A stretch of 64,000 nucleotides of DNA from Tenrec ecaudatus. Its lineage: Eukaryota > Chordata > Mammalia > Afrosoricida > Tenrecidae. Location: the NCBI RefSeq assembly GCF_050624435.1, contig NC_134531.1, positions 253,470,812-253,534,811 on the forward strand, read 5' to 3'. A program made the translations under genes and the position numbers. The notes under the pieces are model-generated. The model saw nothing but the letters and a program-made list of their open reading frames with translations, did no database searches and had not been told where the DNA came from. Positions 47,648 to 59,165 of the stretch are shown here, one piece after another (the stretch's first letter is position 1; each line of letters begins with the position of its first letter).

Positions 47648-47960
47648 GGTTTTTTTTTTAATCATTTTATTGGGGGCTCATACAATTCTTATCACAACCC
47701 ATATATCCATCCATTGTGTCAAGCACCTTTGTACATTTGTTTCCCTCATCATTCTCAAAACATTGGCTTTCTACTTGAGCCCTTGGCTCAAGTATCAGCG
47801 CCTCATTTTCCCCTCCCTCATCGCTCCCCCACCCCCATGAACCTTTGATAATTTATAAATTGTTATTATTTTGTCATATCTTATACTGTCCAATGTCACC
47901 TCTCACCCACTTCTTTACTGTCTGTCCCCCAGGAAAGAGGTTATATACAGATCTTTGTAA
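47648..47960 (-). mobile_element. L1 3' end
   Basis: A T-run, then 'aatcattttattgggggctc' and the rest of the reversed L1 tail region. 5' truncated after about 310 bp. Confidence 0.8.
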
Positions 47961-47984
47961 TCTGCCCTCCCCTTTTTTAGATAC

Positions 47985-50812
47985 CTTTTATTAAAATAAT
48001 TTTTGCGGGCTCTTACAGTTCTAATAACAATCCATACATCAATTGTATCTATTACAGTTCTTAGAACAATCCATACAAAAATTGTATTAAGCATATTTGT
48101 ACATAGGTTGTCATCATCATGTTCTAAACATTATTTTCTATTTGAGCCTTTGGCATCAGTTCCTCGTTTTTCCTTCCCTTCCCCCACCTCCCACCCTCGT
48201 GACCTATTGATAATGTATAAATTATTATTATTTTCATATCTTACACCGACCACTATCTTCCTTCACCTATGTTTCTGTTGTTCATCTGTCCTTGCCCTCC
48301 TTTCCCCCTTCCTCTCCTCCTCCCCACACATTCCCCCTACCCTCCTTGTATCACAACTCCCATTTCTGTTTCTGAGGGGCTTATCTGACCTGGATTCCAT
48401 GTGTTATGAGCTATCTGTACCAGTGTACATGCTCTGGTCTAGCCAGAACTGAAAGGCAGGACTGGGGTCATGATGGTTGGGGTGAGGAAGCCTCAAAGAA
48501 CCAGAGGAATATTGTGTGTTTCGTTGGTGCTCTACTATACCCTGGTTAATACATCCCCTCCTTGTGACGCTTCTGTGAGGGGATGTCCTATTTTCTACAG
48601 ATAGGTTTTAAGTCTCTGCTTCGACCCCCCCCCCCCATTCTCACCAATATGTTTGTTTCATTGTTTGCTCCTTTGTTTTTTGGGGGGGTGTCTTCTAGTA
48701 TGCCTACTACCTGATTCTGTCAACCTCTCATGATCGCACAGGCTAGTGCTTCTTCCATATGGGCTTACTTCTCTGTTAGCTGGGCACTTGTTCAACTTCA
48801 AGCCTTTAAGACCCCAGGTGCTATATCTTTTGATAGCCAGGCACCATCAGCTTTCTTCATATTTGCTTATGCACCCATTTTGTCTTCAGTGGTCATGCTG
48901 GGAGGGTGAGCATCACAGAATGCCAGGTTGTTAGAACAAAGTGTTCTTGTGTTGAGGGAGGGCTTGAGCAGAGACCCAAAATCTGCTCAATAGGTGCTAT
49001 ATAAATATATGTATATAAGCCAATATTTCTATTTTATGAGTTAATACATTTACATATGTACATCCCTTGTTTATACCTCTATCCATAGCTTTGTTTCCTA
49101 GATCTTTCTTCTATTTCCTTTTACCTTCTTACTGCTCCACCCTCACACTCGCCCTTCTTCCGCCTCTTAGTAATTACTCTCAGCTGGATTGCTGTTGCTC
49201 CAACACCACCAGGATCTCTATGTCCTCCTTGTTGTTGCTTTAAATTCCCTAGTTGTTCCCCTGTCTATGGCGTTGCTTGCTTACTGCTCCTTCCCCTCAC
49301 CACTACCTCCCTCAAGTCCCTCCGGAACGGTCAGTCCCATTGCTTTCTCCTTGGCCTTGCTTTCCATGCCTCTTTTATATAGGTAGGCAAAACAACAACG
49401 ATGGAGACAAAACATAAAGAAAACAAAAGATTGAATAAAAAATGAAAAAGCAAACGTAATTCCAGGTCTGTCCACTGACTTTTGACTCTCTCTCCACCAG
49501 TCCTGGGGGTGTTCCAGGAACTGCCCCACCTAGCCGGAAGTCTATATTGGGGCTCCTCAGGGGGTTTGTGACTTTGCTTTGCTCCTGTTATATACCCTTC
49601 TTGGTATGTCATCCACCCCGCCCCGCCCCCAATATTGTCCTCTGTTGCCATATGCTCAAACTGTCATCTGCCCTATAGTCCTCTCTGGACCTTAGCAGCT
49701 CTGTGCATGGAGACGTCATCCTCAGGGCTTGGTGTGCCAGTATGGGGTCTATTCCCCCAGTCTCTCTTTTTTCCTTCTTGGATTGCTTTTGTATGGGCGT
49801 GGCAGGCCGGCCCTTTCCCCAACCTGTAGGTGTAGTGTTGTCCACTGAAGTGCATACTTCAGGATGCGGGGGTGGCAGGTGGGGGCGGTCAGTTTGACTC
49901 CGATTGGGGCCGGCCCCATAGACCTCTGGGTTCACGAGTTGCTCCTCGTGGTTATGTTGTCCTCAAGGCTTGGCACACCATGGTGGGGTCTGCACTCACA
50001 CTCTCATTTCTGTGGAGACATAAACAATACCCTCCCCCTAGATAGATTAGTGCCCTGTTGCCCCAGTGCCAAAGTCTGCCTCTTTTTTCCTTTTTTCCCT
50101 TTTATCAACTCCCCTCCCCCCCCTTCTCCTTCTCTGTGTTGGAATGACATGTACGTCCTTAGGTTGGTTCTGCCCCACCCGTTTGCCTGTACCTCAACCC
50201 ATATAGTGTGAGATAAGTGGCTTTTCTTCTATACCTACTGTACTGATTATACTTACCTCAGGGGACGCATGTTGTACTTGGCCTTCTGTGACTGGCTGAC
50301 TTTGCATAGCATAATTTCCTCCAATCTCCCCATGATGATGTGCTTCATGTGATCATCAGTGCTTTTAGTGATGCGTAGTACTCCATTGCGTGTATGTGCA
50401 AGTTTTCTAATCCACTGGTATATTGATGGAAATTTAGGTTGTTTCCAATTCTTTTCTATTGTGAATTGTGTCAGAATAAACATTGGAGCACACACAAATG
50501 GTCATGGTTTATTGCTGAGTCGTTAGGTAACTCAATTTCCATTTGCTATAAATATTGCCAGATGGCTTTCCACAGTGGCTGTATGTATCTACACAACCAC
50601 CAGCAGCGGAGGAAGTTTCATCTCACCACCTCTCTTCCAACATTTGTTGCTCTCTGATTTTCTGATTTGGGCTGTCCTCAGAGGGATTATATAGTGACTC
50701 ATAGTTGTTTTATAATTAAAGAATTTATGATGATTATATTTCTCCGATGGCTAATGATCAGGAGCATTTTCTCATGTGTTTATTGGCCATTCAGGTCTCC
50801 TCCCTAACTTCT
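47985..50812 (-). mobile_element. Older L1 3' region, left part (continues at 52864)
   Basis: A long minus-strand L1 3' region: reversed tail at 47985, 3' UTR blocks to about 50200, then typical reversed L1 3' sequence ('aatccactggtatattgatgg', 'aggttgtttccaattc', 'gtgtttattggccattcagg'). Split by a second L1 at 50813. A short local repeat of 'caatccatacatcaattgtat' sits near its tail. Open frames inside it are shadows of GC-rich UTR. Confidence 0.82.
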
Positions 50813-52863
50813 TAATTTTCGGGGGGTGGGGGTGTCCTTTCTTGTGAACATTTTATTGAGGGCTCTTACAATTCTTATTACCATCCATACATCAACTGTA
50901 TCAGGCATATTTGTACATGTGCTTCCATCTTTCTTTTTTAGAAGATTACTTTCTATTGAACCCTTGGTATCAGCTCCTCTTTCCCCCACCCTTCTTCCTC
51001 CCACCCTTGTGAACCCTTGATAGGTTATACATTATTATTATTATCATCATTTTCATATCTCACACTGACCACTGTCTCCCTTCCCCCATGGTTTCCATTG
51101 TTCTTCCCCCTGGAGGAGTGGGGGTGGGGTTGTGTGTCGATCATTTTGATCGATTCGCCATTTCTCCCCCTCTTCCCCACACCCTTTTCCCAACTCATCT
51201 GGTATCATATTCCCATATCTGTTCCTGGATTGCGTGTGTCATGAGCTCTTATCTCTTAGCTACACCTCTGTATATGCTCTGGTCTAGTCTGAAGTGAGAG
51301 GCAGCACTGAGGTCATGGTAGTGGGGGGTGAGGAAGCCTCAAGGAACCGGAAGAATATTGTGTGTTTCATCAGAGCTTTACTGTGCTCTGGCTGACTCAC
51401 CCCTTCTCTGTGACCCCTCTGTGGGAGATGTTCCATTGTCTATAGATGGGCTTTGGGTCTCTGCTCTGACCACTCTTGTTCCCTACCATATGGTTTTGTT
51501 TGTTTGTTTGTTTGTTAAGGATCTTCTGATGCCTGTTACCTGGTCCCGTCAACACCTCATGATCATGCAGGTGGGTGTGCTCCTTCCATGTGGGCTTTTT
51601 GTTTCTCTGCTGGATGGCCACTTGTTTCACTTCAAACTTTTAAGATCCCAGACACTGGATCTCTTAATAGCCGTGCCCCATCTGTCTTGTTCACCATATT
51701 TGTTTATGCATCCATTTTGTCTTCAGCAATTGTGCCAGGAGGGTGAGCATCTCAGATTTCCAATTTGTTAGAACAAAGTGTTCTTATCTTGAGGGAGGAC
51801 TTGACTCTGTCCACTACCATGAATCACCATATAAATATAAGTACATGGGCCAATACTTCTATTTTTATGGATTGATGCAATTACATATGGACACCCCTAT
51901 GCTCATGCCTCTAGCCATAACTTTGCTTTCTAGAATATTCCCCTGTCTCCTTTTACCTTCTGGCGGCCCCACCATAATGCTCACCCTACTTCTGCCTAAT
52001 AGTACTTCCTCTCAGCTAGAGCACTAGCACCCCCAGGATCTCTATATTCTCCTCATTATTGATTTGTATTTCCTAGTTGTTCCCCTGTCTGTGGCATTGT
52101 TTGCCCATTGCACCCTTCCCCCACCAAGTCCCCTGGCACCCTTGGACCCATTGCTTTCGCTTCGAGCTTGCTTCTCATGCCTGTCTTATGTAAATAGGCA
52201 TACCAACAATGGCATAGACCAAACAAATAGAAAACAAACAATTGAAAAAAGAGGAAGAATAAGAAAAGAAAACATACACAATTCCAGGTCTGTCCACTCA
52301 CCTTTATGACTATCTCCCCACTGGTCCTGGGAGAATTCTGGGAGCTGCCCCTCCTAGTCTGAAGTCTATTTTGGGGGGCTATTTATGGGTGTTGTGGCTT
52401 GGCTTTGCTGCCGTTGATGATCTGTTATGTTTCCTTCTACATTTGCCCCACTGCGGGGGTGGGAGAGTGGGGTTTCAGACTGCACTTCTTCCCTGCTGTC
52501 TGTCCCCAGTATTGTCCTCTGTCACAGTATGCTCCAGTAAGGGGACAACATACCATGAGCTGATGTCAGCCCCACAGTCCTCTCTGTGCCTTAGCAGCTC
52601 CATGCAGGGATGTCATCCTCCAGACTTGGTGTGCCGATATGGGTCTAGACTGTCCCTTTCTCTTTTTCCTTCTTGGTTTGCTTCCATGTGGGTGTGATAT
52701 GCCGGCCCCCACCCCAACCTGTAGGTTCAGTGTTGTTCTCTGCCGCACACACTTGTAGGGTGGGGGGCAGTTTGGCTTTGGTTGGGGCTGGCCCTGTAGC
52801 CCAATCTTTTCATGCATTCCTCCTCGTGGTTACGGTGTCTTCACGGTTTGATGCGCCATGGCG
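50813..52863 (-). mobile_element. L1 3' region nested in an older L1
   Basis: A 2051-bp insertion bounded by the 14-bp duplication cctccctaacttct at 50799-50812 and 52864-52877. It has the same orientation as its host and ends, reversed, at 'gaacattttattgagggctc'. Confidence 0.88.
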
Positions 52864-52945
52864 CCTCCCTAACTTCTGTTCAGGTCTTTTGCCCACTTCC
52901 TTGGGGGTTAACTGTTTTCTTCTTTTTATAGGATAGGAGGGTTTT
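52864..52945 (-). mobile_element. Older L1, right part
   Basis: Continues the L1 interrupted at 50812, with 'gttcaggtcttttgcccac' and 'gggttaactgttttcttc', typical of L1 3' sequence. Confidence 0.75.
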
Positions 52946-53629
52946 GTATCAGAGCGCTCGTCTTAGATAGTGCAGGATGACATTCCAGTGATTCAATTGT
53001 GAGTTCAATGTTCTATGAGTACATTTCCCCCAGTTTCTTACTATATCCATATGCTACTTTAGGGAAATATGCTGCACAAGACCATTTCAGAGTACTGGAA
53101 AGCAAAGATGTGGGAATTACATAGGAAATCAGCCTCCACAATGGAGGAATTGGAAAGAGGAATATACAAGTCAAAGGCATGAATCTGACTTGAACACTTA
53201 AAACTGTGTCAGTTGATCCCCCTTCTGAGGTATGCTGGGCCTGAACTTGTTTTCAACATTTTCTTGTTTTTGTTTGTTCATATTAGGGCGTGTCTCAGAG
53301 GTGTTATGTCATTGGAGGTCATCCTCATGAAGTTGTGTTATGGTTTCCTGTGTTTCGGTACATGAAAGTCAGGATGGGTGAATTTACAGGGACAGCAAGT
53401 AGAATAACGATTTTGGGAGGGAGAAAGGATATAATGGTAGGGAGCGGGAAGGGAACAATAAAATGGGGATTTTGTCAAGGAGTCCAAGAAGAAAAATAAT
53501 GTTTGGAAACGGATTGTGGTAGCAAATGTCCAATTCTGCTTGATGTGATTGAACTATGAAATGATATGCTATATGTATTAACCTGCAATTAATAATAAAT
53601 TTTAAAATAATTAAGAAAAACAAAGATGT

Positions 53630-54290
53630 TACATTGAGGACTAAGGTGTGTCTGGCCCATGCCATGGTATTTTCTTTTTCTTTTTTGCCCTCGTGAATGA
53701 GTTTTATTGCAAATTGTGTCCTGTCTCCAACCCTTTTTCTTAAAAAAAAAAAAAAAAACATTTTATTAGGGACTCATACAACTTTTATCACAATCCATAC
53801 ATTATCGATTATGTAAAGCACATCTGTACATTCTTTGCCCTCATCAGTTTCAAACATGCCATGGTATTTTCAAGTGCCTCATTTGCATGTGAAAGTTGGA
53901 CATTGAGCAAGGAAGACGAAAGAATTGTGATGATGAAGAAGAACATTGAAAGTACCATGAACGGCCAAAAGCACAAGCAAGTCCGTCTTGGAACAAGTGC
54001 AGCCCGGGTGCTTCTTTGCGGTGAGGATGGTGAGGCTCTTCCTTACCTTCCTTGGACATGTTCTCCTTCGTGACCAGTCCCTGGAGAAGGCCATCATGCT
54101 TGGTTAAGCAGAGGGGCAGTAAAGAAGAGGAAAGCCCTCAAAGAGATGGATTGCCACAGTGCCTGCAACAATGGAGTGGAACATAGGAACACCTGTGAGG
54201 ATGGCACAGGACCAGGCAGTGCTCTGTCCTCTTGTGCACAGGGTCACGAGGTGTGGCACGAAGTCGGTGGCATCTAACAACAACAACCTA
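53630..54290 (+). mobile_element. RTE LINE 3' end, hosting an L1 insertion
   Basis: Plus-strand RTE 3' end: 'gtgtgtctggcccatgccatgg', then after the insert 'catgtgaaagttggacattg', 'gtccctggagaaggcc', 'gatggattgccacagtgcctgc' and a terminal 'ggcatctaacaacaacaacc'. It is interrupted at 53675-53854. Confidence 0.82.
53675..53854 (-). mobile_element. L1 tail with 3'-transduced flank
   Basis: Bounded by an exact 17-bp duplication, catgccatggtattttc, at 53658-53674 and 53855-53871. On the minus strand the L1 piece ends AATAAAATG and a T-run. About 65 bp of unrelated sequence follows, carrying its own AATAAA ('gcaataaaactcattcac') and then an A-rich tail. The extra stretch looks like read-through from a source element into its downstream flank. 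Confidence 0.82.
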
Positions 54291-54721
54291 CAGGAAAAGG
54301 TCCTTCGGTAGGAGTTAGAGATTTGGGCTAAAAGTAATTTATTGCCCCTGCACTTCCAAAAGTCTTTGCATGGGCTCATGAGTACTTCCGGTGCTTCATC
54401 GACTTGTTGAAATATTTCAATCGACATTCTGCAGAGAGCTAATTTTTCTGCTATGTACACTTCAGTACATAGTCTATGTTCAATAAATATGGGTTGTATT
54501 AATAGATCTAGCCTGCCTATATGTTGTTTAACTAATACTTACTTGTATGTTGGAATATATGCTGACACTTTTCAAACTTTATTGAATATGCTTAAGAGCT
54601 CTATCTTTGAATGGTAGTCCTTCTGAAAAACGAGTGTGCTAAATGTTATAGTTCCCCATGAACTAACTTCGCTGAGATTGGATTTTTTTTCCCTTTCATC
54701 ACTTGTAGTAACTAACCTGAG

Positions 54722-54900
54722 AAATCTGGTGACATAGTGGGCTGTGAGTCAAGCTGCTAATTTCAAGGTCAGCAATTCAAATCTACCCTCTGAGCAGAGG
54801 GAGAAACTCATCTCATCACGAGTTACAATCTCAGAAATCCACAAGACACTTCTCCTGTCATATAGAGTTACTGTGCGTCAGAATCATGTTGAGAATATTA
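54722..54900 (+). repeat. AfroSINE
   Basis: 'gctgctaatttcaaggtcag', 'caattcaaatctaccc' and 'tagagttactgtgcgtcag' in order. Diverged, plus orientation. Confidence 0.72.
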
Positions 54901-54934
54901 ACTAAAATAGATGGAGATTTAGAATTGCCAGAGA

Positions 54935-55100
54935 CTGCTCCAAGCACTTATTTTGCTATCTCATTCCACCTTCTCACTGACCCTATGTCATAGGCACCAT
55001 GATAATCCATAAAATACAGATAGGGAGCTGGGATTTAGAGAGGTTAAGAGATTTGTCCCAAATCGCACGAGTAGTAAGTAGTGGAACCGAGTGACAAATG
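54935..55100 (+). repeat. MIR SINE
   Basis: Old mammalian-wide repeat: 'ccaagcacttattttgc', 'ctcactgaccctatgtc', 'aaatacagatagggagctg', 'agagaggttaagagatttg' and 'cgagtagtaagtagtgg' appear in MIR order. Confidence 0.8.
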
Positions 55101-55354
55101 CTGGGGAAGAGGAACAAAGAGGGTCATATTAAGTGTGTACATTGGAATGAAGCCGTTTCTGCCCCCAGCTTGTTCTAGATGAGTGCCATTACATCCCTGA
55201 GGGTGCCAAGATTTTCCAGAGACACACGGGGTGTGGTCCAGTCAGCCTCTTAAACTGAGCTCTCAATCTCCCTACTGATTATATCCAGGCCTTTTCACTC
55301 CCACAATTCATGGACAGACAGCATTTCAGAATATGGGAGATGTGATTGTGGAGT

Positions 55355-55565
55355 AGGGTGATGCGTCCCTCGGCTTTGCGCATGCTTAACATCTTTGGCT
55401 GCTGACCAAAGGGTTGGCGGGTCAAGTCCACCCAAGGAGAACTAGGAAGAAAAGCAATTCACTCCCCCAAAGGCAGCAATTAAAATTTAGTAGAACACAG
55501 TTCTACTTTGAGCCACACAGAGTTCTACTATGAGTCAGAGTCAACATCACTGCTGATGGTTTGTT
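55355..55565 (+). repeat. AfroSINE
   Basis: 'tggctgctgaccaaaggg' and 'cgggtcaagtccaccc' (tRNA-like), then 'gttctactatgagtcagag' and 'gatggtttgttttg' (tail). Confidence 0.72.
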
Positions 55566-55659
55566 TTGATTTCATGTGGAAGAAAACAAAGTTTTAAGGA
55601 TTCAATAAGTTTAAAGAGGAAAATCCCGAGACAGTAAAACTAGTGTGGCTTTTTTACAT

Positions 55660-58440
55660 ATATAACCTCCTCAAGCACTCAACCACCGTTCCTTTCCCTG
55701 CGTTTCCGACTTTCGCATTCCAGTCACCAATAACTATCAATACACCTGGATTGCATAGTTGATCCATTTCTGACTGAAGTCCTTGGTATAATTCTTCAAT
55801 TTTCAACAGGAGCAGTAGTTGGAAAATACAGACTTGGTGATAAAAATGAAGTAGGAGATTGCATGATCGGATTTTGCAAACGTAACCCATTGTTTCTAGC
55901 AAAACCACTTGTCCAGCAATGCAAAAGGAGACTATACTCGTGGACTTCTCCAGAGGGAAGCCACAGAAATCAAATTGACAACATCTGTGTGAAGAGACAA
56001 CAGAGAGTCTCAATGCCAGCAGCTAAAACCTGGTCAGGCGCTGACTGTGAAACATACCATCAATTGCTCATATGTAAGTTCAGGATGAAGCTGAAGAAAA
56101 TTAAAACAAGCCCATGAGAGCCAAAATACACCCTTGAGTCTAGGCTACCTGTATTTAGAGAACATCTCAAGAACAGAGTTGATGCACTGAACACTAATGA
56201 CAGAAGACCTGATGAGCTGTGGGAGGACATCAAGAACATTATTCATGAAGAAAGCAAAAGGTCATTACATATATAGGAAAGAAAGAAAAGATCAAAGTGG
56301 TTGTCAGAAGGGACCCTGAAAATTGCTATTCTTCATAGAGTTGGTAAAGGAAATGGAAAAAAATGATCAAGTCAAAGAGCCAAATAGAATTTGTCAAAGG
56401 GCAGCTTAATAAGACAAACCCAAATATTTTCATGAAAGATGTGAAGACCTAGAATTAGAAAACCAAAAGTGAAGGACATTCTCAATATATCTGAAACTGA
56501 AAGAACTCAAGAAAAAAATCAACCCTTGGGTAGCTCTTGATAGATTCTATAAGAAAAATATTGAATGATGCAGGAAACATCAAGAGAAGATGGAAAGAAT
56601 AGAGTCACTATACCAAAAAGAACTAATCAACATTCCACACCTCAGGAGTTAGCATATGAGCAAGAAGTAATGGTACTGAAAGAAAAACTTCAAGTTGTAC
56701 TGAAGGCATGAGCCAAAAACAAGGCTCCAGAAATTGATGGAAAACCACTGGAAACATTTCAACAAGCATTGGTAGCACTCACTTGACTATTTCAACAATT
56801 TTAGGAAACAGGTACCTGGAAATTGCCTAGAAGACATACATATTTGTGTCCATTCCAAAGAAAGGTGACCTCACAGAATGCTCAAACTATACAACAATAT
56901 TATTGATATTACATGCAAGTAAATTTTTTCTGAAGATCATCCAAAAAACAGTTGCAGCAGTATACCAACAGAGAACTGCCAGAGGTTCAGGCCAGATTCA
57001 GAAGAGGATGTGGATCCAGAGATATCATTCCTAATGTCAGATGGATTTCGGCTCAAAGTAGTGAATACCAGAAAGATATTTACTTGTGTTTTGTTGACTA
57101 TGCCAAGGTATTCCACTATGTGGGTTATCACAAACTATGTATATCTTTGGGAAGAATGGGAATTCCAGAACACTTAATTGTGCTTATGTGCATAATTGTG
57201 GAACTTGAACACAACCTGAGATATGCAGATGACACAACCTTGCTTGCTGAAAGTGAGGAGGATTTAAAGGCTTTGTTGATGCAGCTCAAGGATTGCAGCC
57301 TTCAGTATGGATTACAACTCAATGTAAAGAAAGCCAAAATCCTTACAACTAGACCAATAGGGAACATCATCGTAATTGGAGAAAAATAGTTGTTTTGGCA
57401 CAGAGGTTTATTGTGCCAACCTGACCAATAAAGAACTAACTGCTTTAGCTAGTTCTCTGCCTCAGCTTCTGAGCTACACTACCTGTGGGACAAGCCAGCC
57501 CGTAGATCATGTCCCTAGAGCTTGAGGCTCATTCAAGATCAGCTTTGCCATGCTCCTGGTGTACACAACGCTAGTGATTGCAACTGATGGATCCTGTCAC
57601 CTTGCATTGTTTGAGTTCCATGTCCAATCAGGGCCTGCTTCGCTGAGTTCCTGAGCTGCTGGCTGATGGTGACCCACTCTACTGTTTACTGCCTGTGGAT
57701 GGATTCAGCCTGTATTTTCCTAGGGAAGACTCAGCTGTCTGCTTCCTTGACCTTGGACCCGGCAACTATCCTAAGTTGAAGGACTTCCTGTATATTAAGT
57801 GATCCATGGAAGTGAGTTGAACTGAACCCCCTGTACTGCTGTGTGGACTAATTAGCTGTTATATTCCGTCATGCTGTATAAACCGATCTATCCATCTATA
57901 TATGTAATATATATAATCATAATTGTCCTGGTTTTGTTTCTCTAGAGAACCTGCCTAACACAGTTGTCAAGGATTTTGATGGTCATCAAGAGATCAAAAG
58001 AGGTGTTGCATTACATAAATCTGCTACACAGGCCTTGCTACAGAATTGAAAAGCAAGGATGCTACGCTGGGGGATGAAGGTGTGTCTGACCAAAGCCATG
58101 GTATGTTCAGTCACCTTATATGCATGTGAAAGTTGGACATTAAATAAGGAGGACAGTTGAAGAATGGACACATTTGGATTGTGGTGCTGGAGAAGACTAT
58201 TGAAAGGAGCCATGGAGCGCTAAAAGCACAAACCAATCTGTCTTGGCAGAAGTAAGGCCCATGTGCTCCTCCGAGTCTTACGTACTTTGGACAAGTTGTC
58301 AGAAGAGACCATTCCCTGGAGAAGAGCATGATGTTTAGTAACACAGAGGAGCAGCGACAACAAGGTAGACCTTAGACAAGATGGATTGGCACAATCGCTG
58401 CAACAATGGACTGAGCATAGGAATAATTGTGAAGGTGGCG
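55660..58440 (+). mobile_element. RTE (BovB-like) LINE with 5' inversion, broken
   Basis: Encodes remnants of an endonuclease plus reverse transcriptase. The first about 150 bp is inverted: on the minus strand 55728-55706 reads GDWNAKVG, an endonuclease motif. From about 55840 the plus strand carries the next part (RRLYSWTSPEG, HRNQIDN), then a reverse transcriptase with FVDYAKVF near 57090 and YADD at 57222-57233. Many stops, plus an internal deletion just before YADD, make it inactive. An LTR-like element at 57394-57962 interrupts it, after which the RTE 3' end continues to about 58440. The inverted 5' end is the geometry expected from twin priming. Confidence 0.83.
57394..57962 (+). mobile_element. 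LTR-like element inserted in the RTE
   Basis: 569 bp, with a 5-bp duplication GTTGT at 57389-57393 and 57963-57967, and an end of CCTAACACA like the ERVL-type LTRs. The first bases are TT rather than TG. Near the start an 8-bp inverted repeat, TTGGCACA and TGTGCCAA (57395-57402 and 57412-57419), could form a hairpin. Near the end there is a TATA-rich stretch and 'gttttgtttctctagagaac'. Body sequence differs from the other LTR family here. Confidence 0.65.
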
Positions 58441-58714
58441 GGGGACCGTGTAGTGTTTCACTCTGCTATGCATCAGGTCTCTGTGGTTCTGAACAGACTG
58501 CATGTCACCTGACAATAAGAAGAGGTACTCACAATAGAGGGGTGGGGAGTGGAGGGATTCAATGTTCTTTTCATGTTGGAGTTTTAGGGAAGAGAAATAC
58601 AACAAGCAATTAGATATCATTTCGAACTAATTTAACATAAAATAAAAAGGCATGTCAGACAATTGTCATGGGGAGATATGGCACTTTTTTCTTTCTACTT
58701 TCCTAAAATCTATT

Positions 58715-58940
58715 AAGTAGCTCTGAAAGTGTAGTGTTCACATGTCAGGCTGCTAACTGCAAGGTCAGCAGTTCGAAACCACCAGCCATTCTGCGGGAGA
58801 CTGCCGGGCCCTTCTCCTCCCGGGAAGATGTAAAGTCTTGGAACATCACCAGGGGCAGTTTTGCCCTGTGCTACAGGGTTGCAGTGAGTCAGTATCAAGT
58901 TGATGGAGGTGAGTTATTTGTTTTGGTTTGGTTTGGTCTT
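58715..58940 (+). repeat. AfroSINE
   Basis: 'caggctgctaactgcaagg', 'cagcagttcgaaaccacc', 'gggcagttttgccctgtgc', 'gagtcagtatcaagttgatgg' and a GTTTTGGTTTGGTTT end. Among the clearest copies here. Confidence 0.85.
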
Positions 58941-58982
58941 TCATTGGGTTGTGATGATAAGGATCTGACCTTGACTTCAGGA

Positions 58983-59165
58983 AGCAGGTGATTCTCACAC
59001 TTGGAGTGAACATCAGATCACCTGGAGGTGTGCTCCTGGGCCTGGCCCTGGGAGTTCTGACTTGCTAGGTTTGGGTGGGGCCACGGATTTTTTTTTTCTC
59101 TTATGAACTCCTAGTCGATGCTGATGCTCTTGGCCCAACTATCACATTTTGAGAAGCACTGCATT
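58983..59165 (+). mobile_element. MER5A-like hAT fragment
   Basis: Blocks 'tctcacacttggagtgaac', 'cagatcacctggagg', 'gggagttctgacttgctagg', 'gggtggggccacgg' and 'cattttgagaagcactgc' follow the order of the non-autonomous hAT-Charlie element MER5A. Confidence 0.68.

Noticed and set aside
49331-49935. Overlapping frames of 100+ codons on both strands
   Set aside because: They lie wholly within the GC-rich part of an L1 3' UTR and are not conserved between the copies at 47985 and 50813.
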